64,000 nucleotides of DNA from Nissolia schottii (GCA_003254905.1 QANU01046775.1:1-64000); one strand, 5' to 3'; shown: positions 22,293-36,081, counted from the stretch's first letter. The notes: generated from the letters alone by a model not told the origin. Numbers and translations: made by a program.

Positions 22293-23354
22293 GTGGAGAT
22301 GAAGTTATCACCACTGAATAACTAGATTATCCGTTCTAAATTCCAAATCACATATGTATAGGCTGTTTTACTTTTGGTTAAATATGCATTTGATGCTGAA
22401 AAGGGACATCGAAGCTACTCCCTCACGTGAATAGAACCTAGCCATTCATAAGAAGACGAACCGTTGCATTTCATTTTTGGGATTACCATTGGATTTGTTA
22501 AGCTTATTGGCAGAGAAATCCCCCAATAATGTTCATTGCGTCTTTAAATATGATATTCTCCCCTTCTTCCTCATTCTACACTCTCTCCACCACCCACTAG
22601 CCACTGCCACACCCTACCACCCCTTGCCAATGTGATGACCAGTAGGTTTAATGACTTTAAAGTATAGGATATAGTACCTAAGTAACTTGGAGTGGACCCT
22701 CATGATAAGATGATTTGAGTGTGAATTTCAATATATAAGCATGAATATCATTCATGCTCTGATACGTTATCTATCTCATAATCACCACATATAATCCACA
22801 TACTAGCTTGAGTGTCAAAGTGGTTTTTGTAAGGACCATCTCCATCAAATCAAGTACAACATTGCCATCATCATCATCGTGTTCATTCATCTTTAAAACT
22901 CTCATATGATATTCATATTGAGGTCAGGGTTACTAGTGGTAAGTTAGTGTGAATATCTTGTAATGAATTTATATATATGTAAGTATTGGGTGTTTTTTCA
23001 GTCTTAAACCCTGACTTGAGTATTCTCTTTCGGTCATTCTTGTCTTATTATATTTCTTCCCTTTCTTTCCCTTTAATTTCTTTCTTCTTTTTTCGTTTTC
23101 TTTTCTCTTCGTTTTGCTTTTTCCTTTTTCCTTTGTTTCCTTGGTTTAACGAGAAGGCCGATACTTTTCGTACTTCATGTATCACTGAAGTTCCACACTA
23201 GTATACGCTTTGCTATCAATCATGGTAGAAATCATTGCCGCGTACTATATATGCTATCCTAAACACAATCTTGATTGAATGAAAGTGCATGCGTGTTTAA
23301 TGGTACGAGCCATCAAACATAGAGGCATATGATATTGCAATTATTAATGGGATG
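22291..23354. other. Non-coding spacer
   Basis: AT-rich DNA with a T/C-rich run at 23040-23140. No gene, RNA or element recognised. Confidence 0.5.
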
Positions 23355-23359
23355 CAATT

Positions 23360-26300
23360 TGAAACACCCTAGCTAACTGTTTACGCGTACGTCGCAAACA
23401 ATGCTCACTAGGTTGTTATCTGCTTTGGTGGGGATTACTTAGTCCCGTGTATGTATGTCAGAAAATATTGTTACTCAAAATATGGACCAATTTGCAACTT
23501 TCTTTATACGTGACATAGCGTAAATTAGGAGCCTTTATAGCATCGGAGTATATATGGCGAGTGGAAATATAACATCTTTAACTGTAAATAAAGGCATAAC
23601 TAATATAGGCAAAGATAACAAACAACGGTCCATCATATATTCATCAGCAATGCATAAATAGTATTATAAGTATTAAGTACAATTATCACATAGAAGTACA
23701 AGTACACATGTATCATCTACTAGCTAATCATCTGATCTTCAGCTGTCCTCCCTTGGGAGGGTTCTTTCTCTTGCAGCTCCTCTCTTCCCTCCTCGTACTA
23801 CTCGCACTGCTTTGACGTCTTCTTTGTCCTTGTCGTACTCGCCTAAAACCATAAAGGAGTGGGGGATGAGAACATTGCGTTCTCAGTGGGTAACCTCTGG
23901 TTTTGCTACTTATTTTAAACTCAATTATGATTCCGCCGCTCAGGGGTCTCTAGGTGTCACAGTTATACTATATACCTACCATTTATTAAATTCCATGCTA
24001 AGCCTGAGCAGCTTTATCTAATTTACTAGGTGACTGGGGGAAACTATTCTTCATTAACTAAGTCATCTGTTCTCTACCTTNATGGAATTAATATTTGAAT
24101 TTTAGTTCATTTTATCTTGCCTTTTCCTTATTATTATATTTTTTATTTTGCCTTAAATAGCATTTTAATTCGAAGGAAAAAGTCGGGTTGTTACAGACGC
24201 CATGCCCGATACCTTTCCCTTTCCTTTCCCTTTTTCCTTTCCTTTTGTAAAACCATTTCCATGACACATAATCACATAAACATTCATCAATACAGTTCGT
24301 CAATACAGTTCATTCCAGACACACTTCATATGCCTTAAACATAAATCCTTAGTTCATAAGAATTAACATACTTTCATGTTCTAAAAATCAGTCCCATCAT
24401 AAATCTCATCATTTCCTATCAACTACCTCATGAAGCACATAGCACATCTGGCACATATTCATATATTCATGTAGCACATAACACATAAAACATACATAGC
24501 TCAACATCTCGTGTTTAAACATATCCTTAACATAAATCATCAATTTCTAACAATAATAAGAAACTTACTTTCCTCATCAATTTCAACATATATAAAGAAC
24601 ATAAATTCATGCTCCAACCTTTCTTGAACATAAACAAACATCAAACTAGTAACTAGTAAGACAGACGTCTGGTTTCTGTCAGAAAATAGCAATCAGAAAC
24701 CGGAGAGGTCCAAGACCTTACCCCCAAGGTTTTTGATAGCCCTAAGATCATTTTTCATGATTGAAAAGTCAGATTTCATTCCCAGTTCCACGAAATTTCA
24801 GCTTGCCCCTTTTTCCAAAATTACCGTTTCGCCCCCGTAAACGTCATGTTTTCTTTGGAATTTTTGTTCTCAAAAACCCGATGGACTCAAGACTTGCCCT
24901 TAATGTTTTTGATAGTTCTAAACCCATATTTTCTGAAAACAAACCCAGTTTTTCAGTCCCAAGATGTGAAATTCCCGTTTTGCCCTTTTTCATAAAAATC
25001 CCGTTTTCTGTCTGTTTGCTGAGAAATTCATCGGGGACTCCAAAAATTATAAAACTTGGCATCCCCACTCAAAATTTCGTGTAGAATTCAAAAATAAAAT
25101 TAGTTTTTCAAGATAAAAATCCCAGCATACAGTTCTTGATAAAAACGTGATATAGTTCCGTTTACTGCTTAGGCTTTCCTAACTTCTGACAGAAGCACAG
25201 ACAACAACAACCAATCCAGACAATCATCAACAACATATGTATATCAAAGTTCCATAAAAGGCATCCTAACCGCATGTATTTCTAACACAAAACATATCTC
25301 AACACATCCTAAATCACATAGACAGTGATTATGTCGGTTTACCCACGTTTTTGCGTCCGACGACGGTTTCTGCTGCTTCCTTGGCTTTGTTTCCAACGAC
25401 GATGCTTCCTAGTTCCTCTTGGGCTTAATCTCTCAAGCTTTCTCCCAGGATTTTGAGGGTTCTCTGTGGGCTTAGGTTAGGGGATTTCTGAAGAATAGAA
25501 ACTAGGTTGTGTACAGGAAGTGTCTAGGTCTCTGTTTTGACTAAATAACAGTCGATTGTGTAATCGGACAGAGCTTTGGCTAGGTTTTCCAATTTTTGCA
25601 CCAAATTTCTGATTTGAGGGGGTATTTATAGACCTCTTGGACGAAATTTGCTTTCCAATTTTGCCCTTGGGGCAAAATTCCCAAAATGCCCTTATTTTGT
25701 CTTTACATGAAATGTCATTTTCATGAGTCATTTAATGACTAGCCATCCATTTGACTCCTTTGACCCCACTTGGGCAGCCTCCTAGCCGTGATTTCCTCTT
25801 GTGTCTTGGCCACTTTTGTGGCCAAGAATTAACGGGCTCCGGCAGATCAATTTTGATCAGGTTTTTGGCGTTTCCGGTCCCGGTACTCCGCGTACGGCTG
25901 TTCTAAAAATATTCTGATCACGTCTTTGTGATCCTCTAATTTTTCCTAAGTAATATCTTAGGGTCATTTACGTATTTATAAATTCTCGTCTGTAGCCGTA
26001 CCTTTTACGGATACTTTAGACGCGCGGTTGTGTTCAGACGACAGAAATGGTTCATTCTAGTGTCAACAGAATTTCCCGAAACTGAGTAGAATTTATTCTA
26101 CAGACATTTAACCTAAGAATTTATATCTTTAGTGGTTTAACCTGCTCCTTCCCTTTAGGACCAAATTGTGATTATGTTTGATCGTGTTTGGTCGTTTGCT
26201 GTTGCGGTATTCCGCGTACGGGTAGTCGAAGACAATGATTTGAGTTGATCTAAGGTATTTGTGAACTTTCCTCCGTAACCGTATATTTTATAGATACCTT

Positions 26301-26476
26301 AGACCAATAGTTATGCTCGGATGACAAAAAAAGGATTTGCTTCAGTATCTGTAGAATTTGAAGAAAACGAGCAGAATTATTCCTGCAGGCACTTTTAATC
26401 CAAAGGCTTGGGCGAAGGATTGTTTCCCTATTTAATTTATGAAATCTTTGCTAAGGGGAAAAAGCGGGATGTTACA
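23360..26476 (-). mobile_element. Composite minus-strand gypsy LTR
   Basis: Bounded by the exact duplication CAATT (23355-23359, 26477-26481). On the minus strand it starts TGTAACATCCCGC (26476) and ends GGGTGTTTCA (23360), related to the chromovirus LTRs at 11-18 kb; for example TTCTCAGTGGGTAACC at 23880 is the complement of their CCACTGAGAA segment. A second LTR 5' end (TGTAACAACCCGAC, 24195 to 24082) lies inside it and stops at the single N at 24081. This suggests a nested LTR whose remainder was lost in assembly. Two related about 300-bp segments (25860-26160, 26165-26440) lie near its start. Confidence 0.72.
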
Positions 26477-26481
26477 CAATT

Positions 26482-27440
26482 AGTAGTAGTTCACGGCAAA
26501 AATTGAATGATCAAAATGCATGTTTGCTGGGATTATACTTATTACTAATTATTTATCAACCCCATAAAATGCATAGCTTTTTTAGTTTTTGCTATTGCTT
26601 TACTTTTATGAACTTCGGTTTTAAGAAATGTTACTTTACCATTAAAATTATCAAATGGAGGATAACTTCTACTGTTAAATCAAATTTTGATGTGATTCAG
26701 ACAATTGGTTCTAAAATGGTAGGCTTGTGATGCAGACATGTCCTATCAACTATCATATATGCTTCTTTTTTTCTCTTTTCCACCTCATATAGGGAAGGGT
26801 AGTTAAAAACCCACTTTAAACCTTAAAGTGGAAAATCCCAAATTATAGAAACAAAAAATTACAGGATATAATTTAGAAAAATTCTGTTATGAAATATTAA
26901 TGAGTACAATAAAAGAGTTTCATGAAAGGAATCTCAAAGACAAATGTTTACTCAGTATTAAAAGTGTGAAATAAATAACAGAGAAACATGCTCAAAAGAC
27001 TCACACAAGGTAAAAGTAATACAACCAAAGAAGAGATAAAAATATTTTGAGGTTACCAAATGAATGCCCACAATTTTTGAAACAAGTGACTGAATTCGCA
27101 TTGAAAACGAAGTAATAAATAGTAATCAACAAATATCAGCCAAAATATCTCCAATGAAAACACTACGCTGATGGTGTTGTATATTGTATTTTCTGTGCAT
27201 CTATGCGTTATGTTATATACATCCTTCTTCACAATAAATATAAATAAAGATTTTAAATCTTTAATAAATCCAAATCAAACCTGATTTGATTCACTCCTTT
27301 TTTAAATAAGATAATAATAGATAAGATAATAAAAAAGATAAGTGTTGGGCCCAATTTAATAGAGGTCCTAACACAACATAATGACCAATCAATGGTAAAA
27401 CTATTCATTAGTTGAGTGCTAGCTTAGTGCTACTGTTGTG
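26482..27440. other. Gene-free AT-rich spacer
   Basis: Nothing recognised beyond simple A/T stretches and a short (GATAATAA)-like run at 27306-27340. Confidence 0.5.
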
Positions 27441-27604
27441 TTTGTTTGAGTAGTGCTACATGCATACCCCTTACCCTTCATCGTACTGTCACCCACAACA
27501 TAAACGCTCCACACTTACCCATGTAACCTTCTTCCACACCCACGACCCCCACACTCACCCACATATTTCTCAATCTCCTTTCACACCCATGACACCCACA
27601 CTAA

Positions 27605-28170
27605 TATTCACAAAGGGAAATAATTTCAGTGCACAAACATTAATAACATGAAAAACACATATTATCCTGTGAACAATTTTAGTGCACAAACTTTAACAAT
27701 ATAAGCGCACAAAGATTAATAACATGGATGCACAAACATTAACAACATTAAAAACACATATTATCCTACGAACAATTTCAATAAACAAACTTTAACAACG
27801 TAGGTGCACAAATATTAACAACATAAAAAAAACATATATTATCCTGTAAACAATTTCAGTGCACACACTTCAAAAACAACAGTGCATAAACTTCACAGTG
27901 TAATTGCACAAACATTAACAACATGAGTGCACAAACATTAACAATATTAAAAGCACATTATCATGTGAACAATTTTAGTACACAAACTTCTAAAACAACA
28001 GTGCACAAACTTTAACAATGTCCATGTACAAACATTAACAACATGAGTGCACAAACATTAATAACGTGAAAAACATATTATCATGTGAACAATACCAGTC
28101 CACACACTTCTAAAACAACAGTACACAAACTTTAACAATATAAGTGCACAAACATTAACAACATGATGGA
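27605..28170 (+). repeat. 23-bp periodic GCACAAAC repeat with higher-order units
   Basis: Degenerate 23-bp monomers (core GTGCACAAACATTAACAACA) grouped in blocks of one to three. Blocks are separated by a 30-bp linker with ACACATATTATCCTGTGAAC. Starts such as 27684, 27707 and 27730 show the 23-bp step. The same core occurs in the MITE-like repeats at 33.2, 59.4 and 60.5 kb. Confidence 0.75.
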
Positions 28171-30471
28171 CATTAAAAATGAATAACATATAACGATGCG
28201 TGATAATGATTCTAAAAAAAATGAAGAAAAATGAAGAGGGAGAAGAGGACTGCATGAAGAATCGAGGAAAAAGAGGGTTGAAGCGAGTGAAAACTCAAGT
28301 AACGTTTTTTCGTTTAGTCGCATTTTTTTATTTTGGTATGAGATATGCACTTTTTTTTCATGTTTTTCGTATATTAAAGTTTGTGGCAATACGAGTGACA
28401 GATTTTGGGTGTATCCAATTAATTTTGTGTTTGTTTTCCCTATTTGTTTTAGTGGATAGAGTCGCATCAAATTATAGAATAAAAGATTAAAAAAGATGTA
28501 AATAGAAGAGGTAATTAGAGGTACCGCCATAAGCATTCTTCGATCTTGGGTTTTGCGGCACCGTCCATCACCCTTCCCCACCCACAGCCCATTTAAATAA
28601 AGCTTTCCACATTTGCCGCAAACTCATTCTTTTGTAACTATTCAATTTGCACACTGCACCACAACCAATTATTGCTGTCATATATACTAGAATTGCGACT
28701 TCTACTTATTATTACCACCGCCAAGAATTTTGTTTTTCTTGGCGGTTAAGTACTTGTTTTTGGTTTTGCTTTTGCTTTGTGTTCAATTATTATTGTAAGA
28801 ATGCGACAAAAGTCTGGCCCATGTACGGTTCAAGGGCAAATGTGTATGTATGATAATGAAATTTTTAGGTAAGATGTCAGCTAGCACTACCAGCAAGTGG
28901 AGCTACTAATTTTTCAAAGAGATGTCCTGAGTAGTCAATTTACGAAAAATACGGCTATAAATAATTTTAATTATGACAGCTTATTATTATTTTTTTAAAA
29001 AAAAAGCTAGCAATGTATTCAATATATTAAAATTCTGAAAGCTTTAGTTTTCAATAAAAAATTTACTTTTTTGATTTATTAATAAATGTCATTTGTTAGT
29101 TTAATTTGGTCAACGTTACCTTAAAATTCAATGAGCTTAATTTATCATTCGATCTATAATGATTATGATGGATGCAATTTCTCATGCTAAATGCAGTTCT
29201 AAGAAACTATAACAAAAAAAGAAAAAGTTGCACTCATGCTAACAATTAAATTTTGGCCTTTAATCCATTAAGTGGTATCAAAATCTAGTCATGTAATTTC
29301 TTGACTGACATTGAGAGAGATTAGTAGTTAAATTTGGCCATGACTCCTATAATGAATATGGACTTTGTGCTAAATGCAGTCCTAAAAAAGTATAAGAAAC
29401 TATAGCTTATAAATGCTTGATTCAACAAGGTATCAAAACTCATTAAACAATAATACTCGAAACATATAGAGCATTAAATTTTAGTATGTTCAAACGTAAA
29501 ATTGTCACGGGATAACACCCCCCCCCCCCACACACACGCACACACTCGAAGTGGCCCAATAAGGTACATGCAAGATATGACTTAGGTCTGTAAGGGCACG
29601 AGTAAAGGGTGATGCAGTAACACGCCAACCATCACCCAAAGCATGCAAGGATAAGTGAAGCTAATCCGAGTTAACCTCTTAACAAAATTACATTGATCCC
29701 CGAGAAATGTCTAACCAACCCCTCTTCTACAATGATTTCACAAGCAAATTATGTTCCGCGCAACGAGCTTAAGTATAAAATGATAAAGAAACTCAATTCT
29801 TAAGTAATATATTCATTCTGACTAAAATTACCTAAAACCTCCTTATCTTTAATTGGCATTTAGACTGTTATGATCATTGGGTGCACACAAAAATTGCTCC
29901 AGAACCGCGGAAGCATATTTCACACACATTTGATTTCATCATCGCGCTTCAAGAAAATCCATATTAAATAATATCTTTTTGATTATATGATTATAGAATA
30001 AAAATAAACATTCTTTACGTTGAAATTTGAACAGAAACATTCAAACTTATCACCTATATATATTCTTTTTTTACCTTAAAAATATTACATTCATTGAGAG
30101 TAAAAAAAAACAGGCCCACATAATATATGGCTATGTAGACAATAGAGCATTGGGATTTTTCATGGGTCACATGGCTCCATTTAATTTTGAAGCAAAAGGG
30201 CCATGTGAGAGGCTTGTCGCTGCCTTGCGGGGCAGCAGCGTGTCCCACTCCCTATCCCAACGTTGTTTTCACGCGCGGGACACGGACCAAAATTAATAAT
30301 AATATAAACAAAACACCATAAGTTACCACCAAATTATATCTCCCTAAAAATCTTGCACATTTTCCCTCTAAACACTACAACAAAATTTAATTTGAACCCC
30401 ACCTAAACAGAGACTAGCGAAATGACAACGGAGAAGACCTAATGAAGAGAAAAACTAGTAATTTTTCCTTT
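28171..30471. other. Gene-free region downstream of the HIPP gene
   Basis: AT-rich with a C-run and CA repeat at 29516-29546. No supported coding frame. The last few hundred bases before 30471 would hold the HIPP 3' UTR. Confidence 0.5.
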
Positions 30472-30630
30472 TTACATGATGACGCAGCTCTCGGTGTTCT
30501 CATCACTGAAAACATGCGTGATTGGATCCGCCATGGGGTGCGAAGGCATTGGTGGCGGTGGCATGTAGTTCATGGATGGGTGCGGCCTCCCATACATCAT
30601 ATGTGGTGGCGGGTACATGTTCATGTTTGC

Positions 30631-30661
<31 letters not shown>

Positions 30662-32533
30662 ATCATCATGGCCAAGTACTGTTGTTGTTGTTGCTGCTGC
30701 AATTGTTGTTGCTGTTGTTGATGCATGTTGTACGGGTTGTTAGGCTGCTGCATCTGCATCCCTTGGTAGTAGCCACCGTTCATCGCTGCCGTGGCCGGTA
30801 ACCCTTGCACCGCTGGAATATTCCTCATTTGGCCCATCTGGCCCATGTTGCCATTATTACCACCACCATGATGACCATGGTTGTTATTATTGCCCTTGCC
30901 TCCACCGCCCTTGCCATTCTTGCCACTAGGAGGGGCAAAATCGAAATCTCCAAAGTCGAAGTCAACTTTGTCCAATTTCCCACCACTATTCTTCTTTCCA
31001 TCCTTGCCCTTGCTGCTTCCGCTGTTGCCATTGCCGCTTTTGCTCTTGCTTGCTGTGTCGGTTGTTGATCCGCCCTTGTTGCCCTTGCTCTTTTTGCCAA
31101 GCCCTAGGAACCGGACAAGAAAGCCACCATTCCCACCACTTTTTGCTTTGCCACCCTTCTTTTTCTTGTCTCCATTCCCATTATTATTATGCTGCTGCTT
31201 TCCGCCCTTGCCGCTTTTACCCCCATCTCCCCCTTTGCCTTTCTTTCCCGCATTTCCATTTTTACCCTCGTTGAAATTTCCGCCTTTGCCCTTCATCTGC
31301 ATTGGTAGATCAATGACATCGCCTCCCTTCTTGGCCCCCCCACCACCACCGTTATTCCCTTTCATGGGAGGCCCGCTCATGATGCCACCGGGCCCACGGC
31401 CGTTCCCCATCATCATCATCTGCTGCATAGCAGGATGGCCATGTCCATGTCCATAGTCTTCTCCCTCTTCGTCCTCCTCATCATAATCATCATCAAAGTC
31501 GCCATCCTCGTCAAACTCGTCAAAGTCGTCAAGGCCGTCGTCGCTCCCGTAAAACTCGTCGAGGCCATCGTCATCTAAGTTGAATTTGACGGATTTCTGG
31601 TCCTTGGACGGGGGGGCCTTGTGATGATGTTGGTCCTTTCCCCCCTTCGTGTTTTGGAAGTGCGCCAGCTGACCACCACCGCCCCCGCCCCCGCCCCCGC
31701 CGCCTCCGCCTTTCTGGCCCTTCTGATTGTGGGGCTGCTTGTTGTTTCCGCCTCCCCCTTTGGCGGGACCGATCTGCAGGTTCTTGAACTGAGGGTGCGT
31801 TGGGTAGTTCTGGTTGAACATGGCCACGCCTCTCTGACCGCCCCACACCTCAGCGTGTTTCCCTGATCCCTTCAGCTTCTTTATGAGCTTCGCTGGATCT
31901 ACGTGCCCTGACACCACCACCTTCCCCTGATCCGCATCTATGTTCACAGAATACACCCCTGCAACCGCAAAATTCAACACAGGAAACTAACTTACTTTAC
32001 AATGAAGTAGCTTGGGGACTTGGAAGGGTGGCACGGTGAAGTTGAGATGTGAGGCTTGGGACCAAAATTAAAGTTGAAATGCCAAGTTTGGACCAAAATT
32101 AAAGTTGAAATGCGAGGCTAGAACCAAGTTGAGAGATGTGAGGCAAATTTAACTTCCAGATGAAAAATTTGAAAAAGGAGAAGGGGGAAAAGCAAAAAGG
32201 GCAAGACAGGAATGCTAATTAAGAAATGTACCGTCAATTTTCTGAAGCAGTTTCTTTACTTTCTGCTCACAGCCATCGCAGTGGATATTAACCTTCAGAA
32301 TACAACTCTGCGTAGGGGAAATGAAATGAACACAAATCAGTTAACATAAGCCCAGGACATCACTCCAGAAAACCAAATAAGAAAAAGACAAAACACACAC
32401 ACACACACAAAAGAGAGACAGATTTTTCGTTAACTACTTTAGCTTAAAAATAAAACAAGTACATGAGACTAAAGATTAGTAAGTAGTAAGAAGTGTGAAC
32501 CTGAATTTTCATCATGTTGTCTTGTTTACTCAT
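30472..32533 (-). CDS. Heavy-metal-associated isoprenylated plant protein (HIPP), three exons
   Basis: Exons on the minus strand: 32533-32501, 32307-32232 and 31958-30472, with GT-AG introns of 193 and 273 bp. The lengths sum to 1596 nt, giving 531 aa plus stop. The start [11 protein letters not shown] joins [13 protein letters not shown]. The heavy-metal-associated domain spans about residues 12-77, with metal-binding Cys21 and Cys24, and ends GKHAEVWG. Then come Gly/Lys-rich runs, an acidic Asp/Glu block encoded near 31440-31580, long Gly/Asn/Lys segments, polyglutamine at about residues 450-479, a Pro/Met-rich tail and the C-terminal CaaX box CVIM (a farnesylation signal). HIPPs are membrane- or nucleus-associated metallochaperone-like proteins tied to metal and stress responses. 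It resembles the long Arabidopsis HIPP32/33 class. No break is seen. Confidence 0.93.
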
Positions 32534-32619
32534 CCTTGCAGGATTTCAGCACAGAACACGCGGAAGTAAGCGAAGAAGAGGTAGAGAACAAACGAACAGT
32601 AGCAGGAACTAGCAAGTGT

Positions 32620-32633
32620 GTGTTATAAGATAT
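32620..32633 (-). promoter_or_regulatory. Possible TATA box of the HIPP gene
   Basis: AATATATCTTAT on the minus strand about 90 bp upstream of the start codon, followed by a C/T-rich leader as in many plant 5' UTRs. Position is plausible only. Confidence 0.4.
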
Positions 32634-33181
32634 ATTTTTTTTCCTTTCCAAAGGGTATTGTCGGTACTCAAAACAGTCTTATCCCCTTGAAATATCTCAG
32701 TTCCGTTTGGCTCAAATATCCGTACTGTTGTTACACTTAGAAACAAACGTACACAGAAGTCACATTTTCCATGGGAAGAGGAGAGACCAAGAGGGGAGCG
32801 AGATAAAAACTACTAGTCGGAACTCGGAATTAATAATAGAAGTGCTTCCAAACTATATGAGCTGGCTTTACGCTTTCGGCTTTTTTTCTTCATATATATA
32901 TATATACTATTTGTAATAATATTTTTTTTTCCCAAAATTACTAATATTTAAAGTTTACTAGATTCCATCTAATTTGACTTGACCTATGTCAATTCACTAT
33001 GACTCGCATCTAAAATTCACTGGACTTTACTTAATCTGTTTAAAACCATGCATGTCGATTTGCTATGGAATAAAACTCTTCCATCAATAATTTTTTTAAT
33101 TGTCCATTAGATTCAATGCTAAGACTTTACTTAAACTAACCAAGTGGTGAATTGCTTAAAACCAACCAAGTAATNCAATTT

Positions 33182-33350
33182 TATACACCCGTACATATAC
33201 TATTAATAATGCACAAACTTTAATCTTATTAATGCACAAACATTACAAACTTATAGATATTATTCTCAATTATACTTAATTAAGTGTACAAACATTACTA
33301 ATATTAAAACACAAACTTATATATTTTTTGATGTACGTGTTGAAGGACTC
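33182..33350 (+). repeat. MITE-like repeat, copy 1
   Basis: ATACACCCGTACATATACTA, then AATGCACAAAC twice at a 23-bp step, then CTCAATTATACTTAATTAAG and AAAACACAAACTTATATA. Homologous to 59385-59572 and to the complement of 60460-60596. It lies beside a single-N join at 33175. Confidence 0.7.
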
Positions 33351-35720
33351 ATATTTAATATTATCTTTAGTATAGCATCACTCAAATTTATTAGAAGCAA
33401 GTGTGGAGTATTTTTTTTGTTTTTTCATATCTTTTATAAATATATTTTTTCTGACACCATATGACCGACCGACCGACTTTTCAGATTTACTTTTAGCTTC
33501 AATTCACCTATTGGGCTGAAAAAGTATTTTTAGTTTTTGGGCCCGGCCCTCTTGAATTGGGCCTAGAAACAAATTTCAAATTTGAGACATCAAAAAGTAG
33601 ATAAGCTAATTTTATTTTCTAAAGATTGTGTTATTTTCCCTGTAAAAAAGAAGCACAGAAAATCTCTTCACTTTGGAAAATCGTTGCTGTTGGAAATAAT
33701 GAAAAATAGAAAATATTGACATAAACCAAAAACGCTATAACTTGCGGTAGTGCTGCGCGTTGCGTGAAGGCAGAGCAGAACGTTCTCTGTCCAACTTACC
33801 CTCTAGACTTTAGTCAAGTGACCACTTGAGAAGTTTAACTCTTCAAAGCCAGAACTTGGGCTCCATTACGCTATCAACCCTTCCTCCTAATCACCTTACA
33901 TGTATGATTGGAATTAATCTAATTCATGATGAACCGATATATATAATTTTTTGGTTATACATGATTATAAGAGGCTAACCTGTGATCATTATTAAATTAT
34001 GCATTTTTGCTATTGTTGGCATTGTTTATGGTAAGCTATAGTGTCAATCTATCTATCTATCTATGAATGTCCCGTTATAAAACTGTAGAATTAAGAACAT
34101 GCGTGTTTCGGAGTTTCGCTAAGGAAGCAAAGAAAGTATGGAGAAGCGGTGTCAGTCAAGGTGAAATAGTCATTCTGGGAGGGAAGATCCAAAGACGAGA
34201 TTTGGGTTTGTGTGTAAAAGCTATGAACAAAGGGGACCTCTCAATAAAACTCATCCCGATGGCACTACTGACATATAATACATCCAATCACTAGGGGGCT
34301 AAAATAATGCTACAATTTTATCTTTCTTTCTTTCTTTCTTTTTTTCTTTTTCTTTAAAGTAATGTATGTGTGATACGAGAGCACTGAACACTGATCTTCT
34401 GCGAGTTTGGACCCTGCTTTTCCAACCAAAATCATTGTTTGTCTTCATTAAAAACCCAACCTGGTGGAAATTTGCTGTCCCATAATCCTCCTTTTTTGAC
34501 TTGTGCTTTTACATATTTTTATTTTGCATAAAATATTGTGGCAATTTACATGTATTTATCATTTGATATTTGAATGTAATTTTTATAGAATTTATCTTTT
34601 AATAAGAATTTATTAATAATAAATAAAATGTAAGGTTACACATTAACTAGAATTGTCACTATTATTTCAGCTAGAAAAGTTTTTTTTCGTATTAAAAAAA
34701 AATTGAGTCTTCACTTATATCGGTATTTTCAATAGAACCAAAACTATTCATTGATTTATTCTAACTTCTTATTAAACAACATAGAATTTAATCACCATTT
34801 TTTCATAAGGTTTTTTTTCCTCTATTAACATTTAAATACGATAGATGAATAGTTATTTGATGAGAAATCATAACTCGTACGGAAAAAGAATACAAATACA
34901 ATTTCTTTTCTTTATCCTTTGTAATTTTAAAAATTTTGCCAGAAAAGATGTCCCTAATCACAAAAGTAGAACCCCACCACCATCATACGAAACACCTTCA
35001 TAATAATCCAAAGCTTATCAAAGTGCTTTTATTTTTCTAGGGTTCCAGGGTTGGTTTCATGTATAGTTTCTAACGCTTTCCACTTGTTCTTTTATATTCT
35101 TAGTAGTAGTATAAAAGAAAACGAACTACTGAATAGTTTATGCCTTTTTAATTTATCTGCGCTTTTGTGTGCTATACATACACATATTTTATCAATTGTA
35201 CTTGTTTTCTTTTCATGGCCAAACACATCTAGTGGGCTATACTCTTTCCATTGTTTGAACATCTTGTGATCAACTCGTATGAAATAATAATAATCTAAGG
35301 AATAGAAGATTGCCACCTCATTAAATCCATTCTCTACTCCACTAGTGAGAGCGATTTGCCTATTGATCCATTAATTATTAGGGACGGTACAACTCATCAG
35401 ACCTACAAACACTATTTCATGCTAGCTATGGATGCTAGTATATTATGTTATATCTTATCTAGCACGTACGATTGAACTAATTATATATTTTTTCATGAGT
35501 GAATACCATTATTTTAGATTTTGAAATATATATATATATATATATATATATAGATATAATAAATAAAAACCTTTATAAGGAAGAATAACTTATATCTATA
35601 TGCTCTCAAGTATAGAAGATTATAGTTAGATTAATAGTAAAAATGAGAAGGAAAATAAATATTCTAGAAAGAAATACAACTTTTTTTTGAGGTAGAAATA
35701 AATATAATTTATTGTATTTT
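33351..35720. other. Gene-free AT-rich region
   Basis: Short microsatellites only: (TCTA)n at about 34048, (TTTC)n at about 34322 and (TA)n at about 35527. No coding frame with family features. Confidence 0.5.
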
Positions 35721-35723
35721 AAA

Positions 35724-36078
35724 CAAAAATTTTATTTGTATACCTAAGAAATAGTCATTCAACCATCACCAAAATAGAAAAACAAACATTACAAAACAAA
35801 AAAAAATTATAAAACAGAGAAACAATCATTATCAAACACAAATAATAAACAATATTAAACACACGTATGCACGGACACACAAAACTATTCAGTAACAATG
35901 TTTGTTTCTCTACATTGTAGTAATACTAAACTCATGTGTGCACAGACACGCAAAAATGTTTACTGACAATGTTTGTTTCTCTAGTGTCTAATGTTTATTT
36001 CTTTATGTTGTAATGTTTGTTTCTCTGTTGAGTAACTTTTAGGTGGTTGTTGCTTAGGTGTACAAATAGCGGATTTTT
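35724..36078. mobile_element. MITE-like element with terminal inverted repeats, A
   Basis: The left end ATTTGTATACCTAAG and right end CTTAGGTGTACAAATAG are inverted complements, and the similarity extends outward into AAAAAT. The interior is AT-rich, with repeated AATGTTTGTTTCTCT and its complement. No coding capacity. The transposon superfamily cannot be told. Confidence 0.6.
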
Positions 36079-36081
36079 GTT

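Noticed and set aside
27605..28170. CRISPR-like regular repeat spacing
   Set aside because: Eukaryotic context, degenerate 23-bp units with similar spacers. It is a minisatellite or MITE-derived array.
30442..31456. Plus-strand frames opposite the HIPP gene (Leu- or Pro-rich)
   Set aside because: Mirror images of low-complexity Gly/Lys/Gln codons of the minus-strand HIPP exon.
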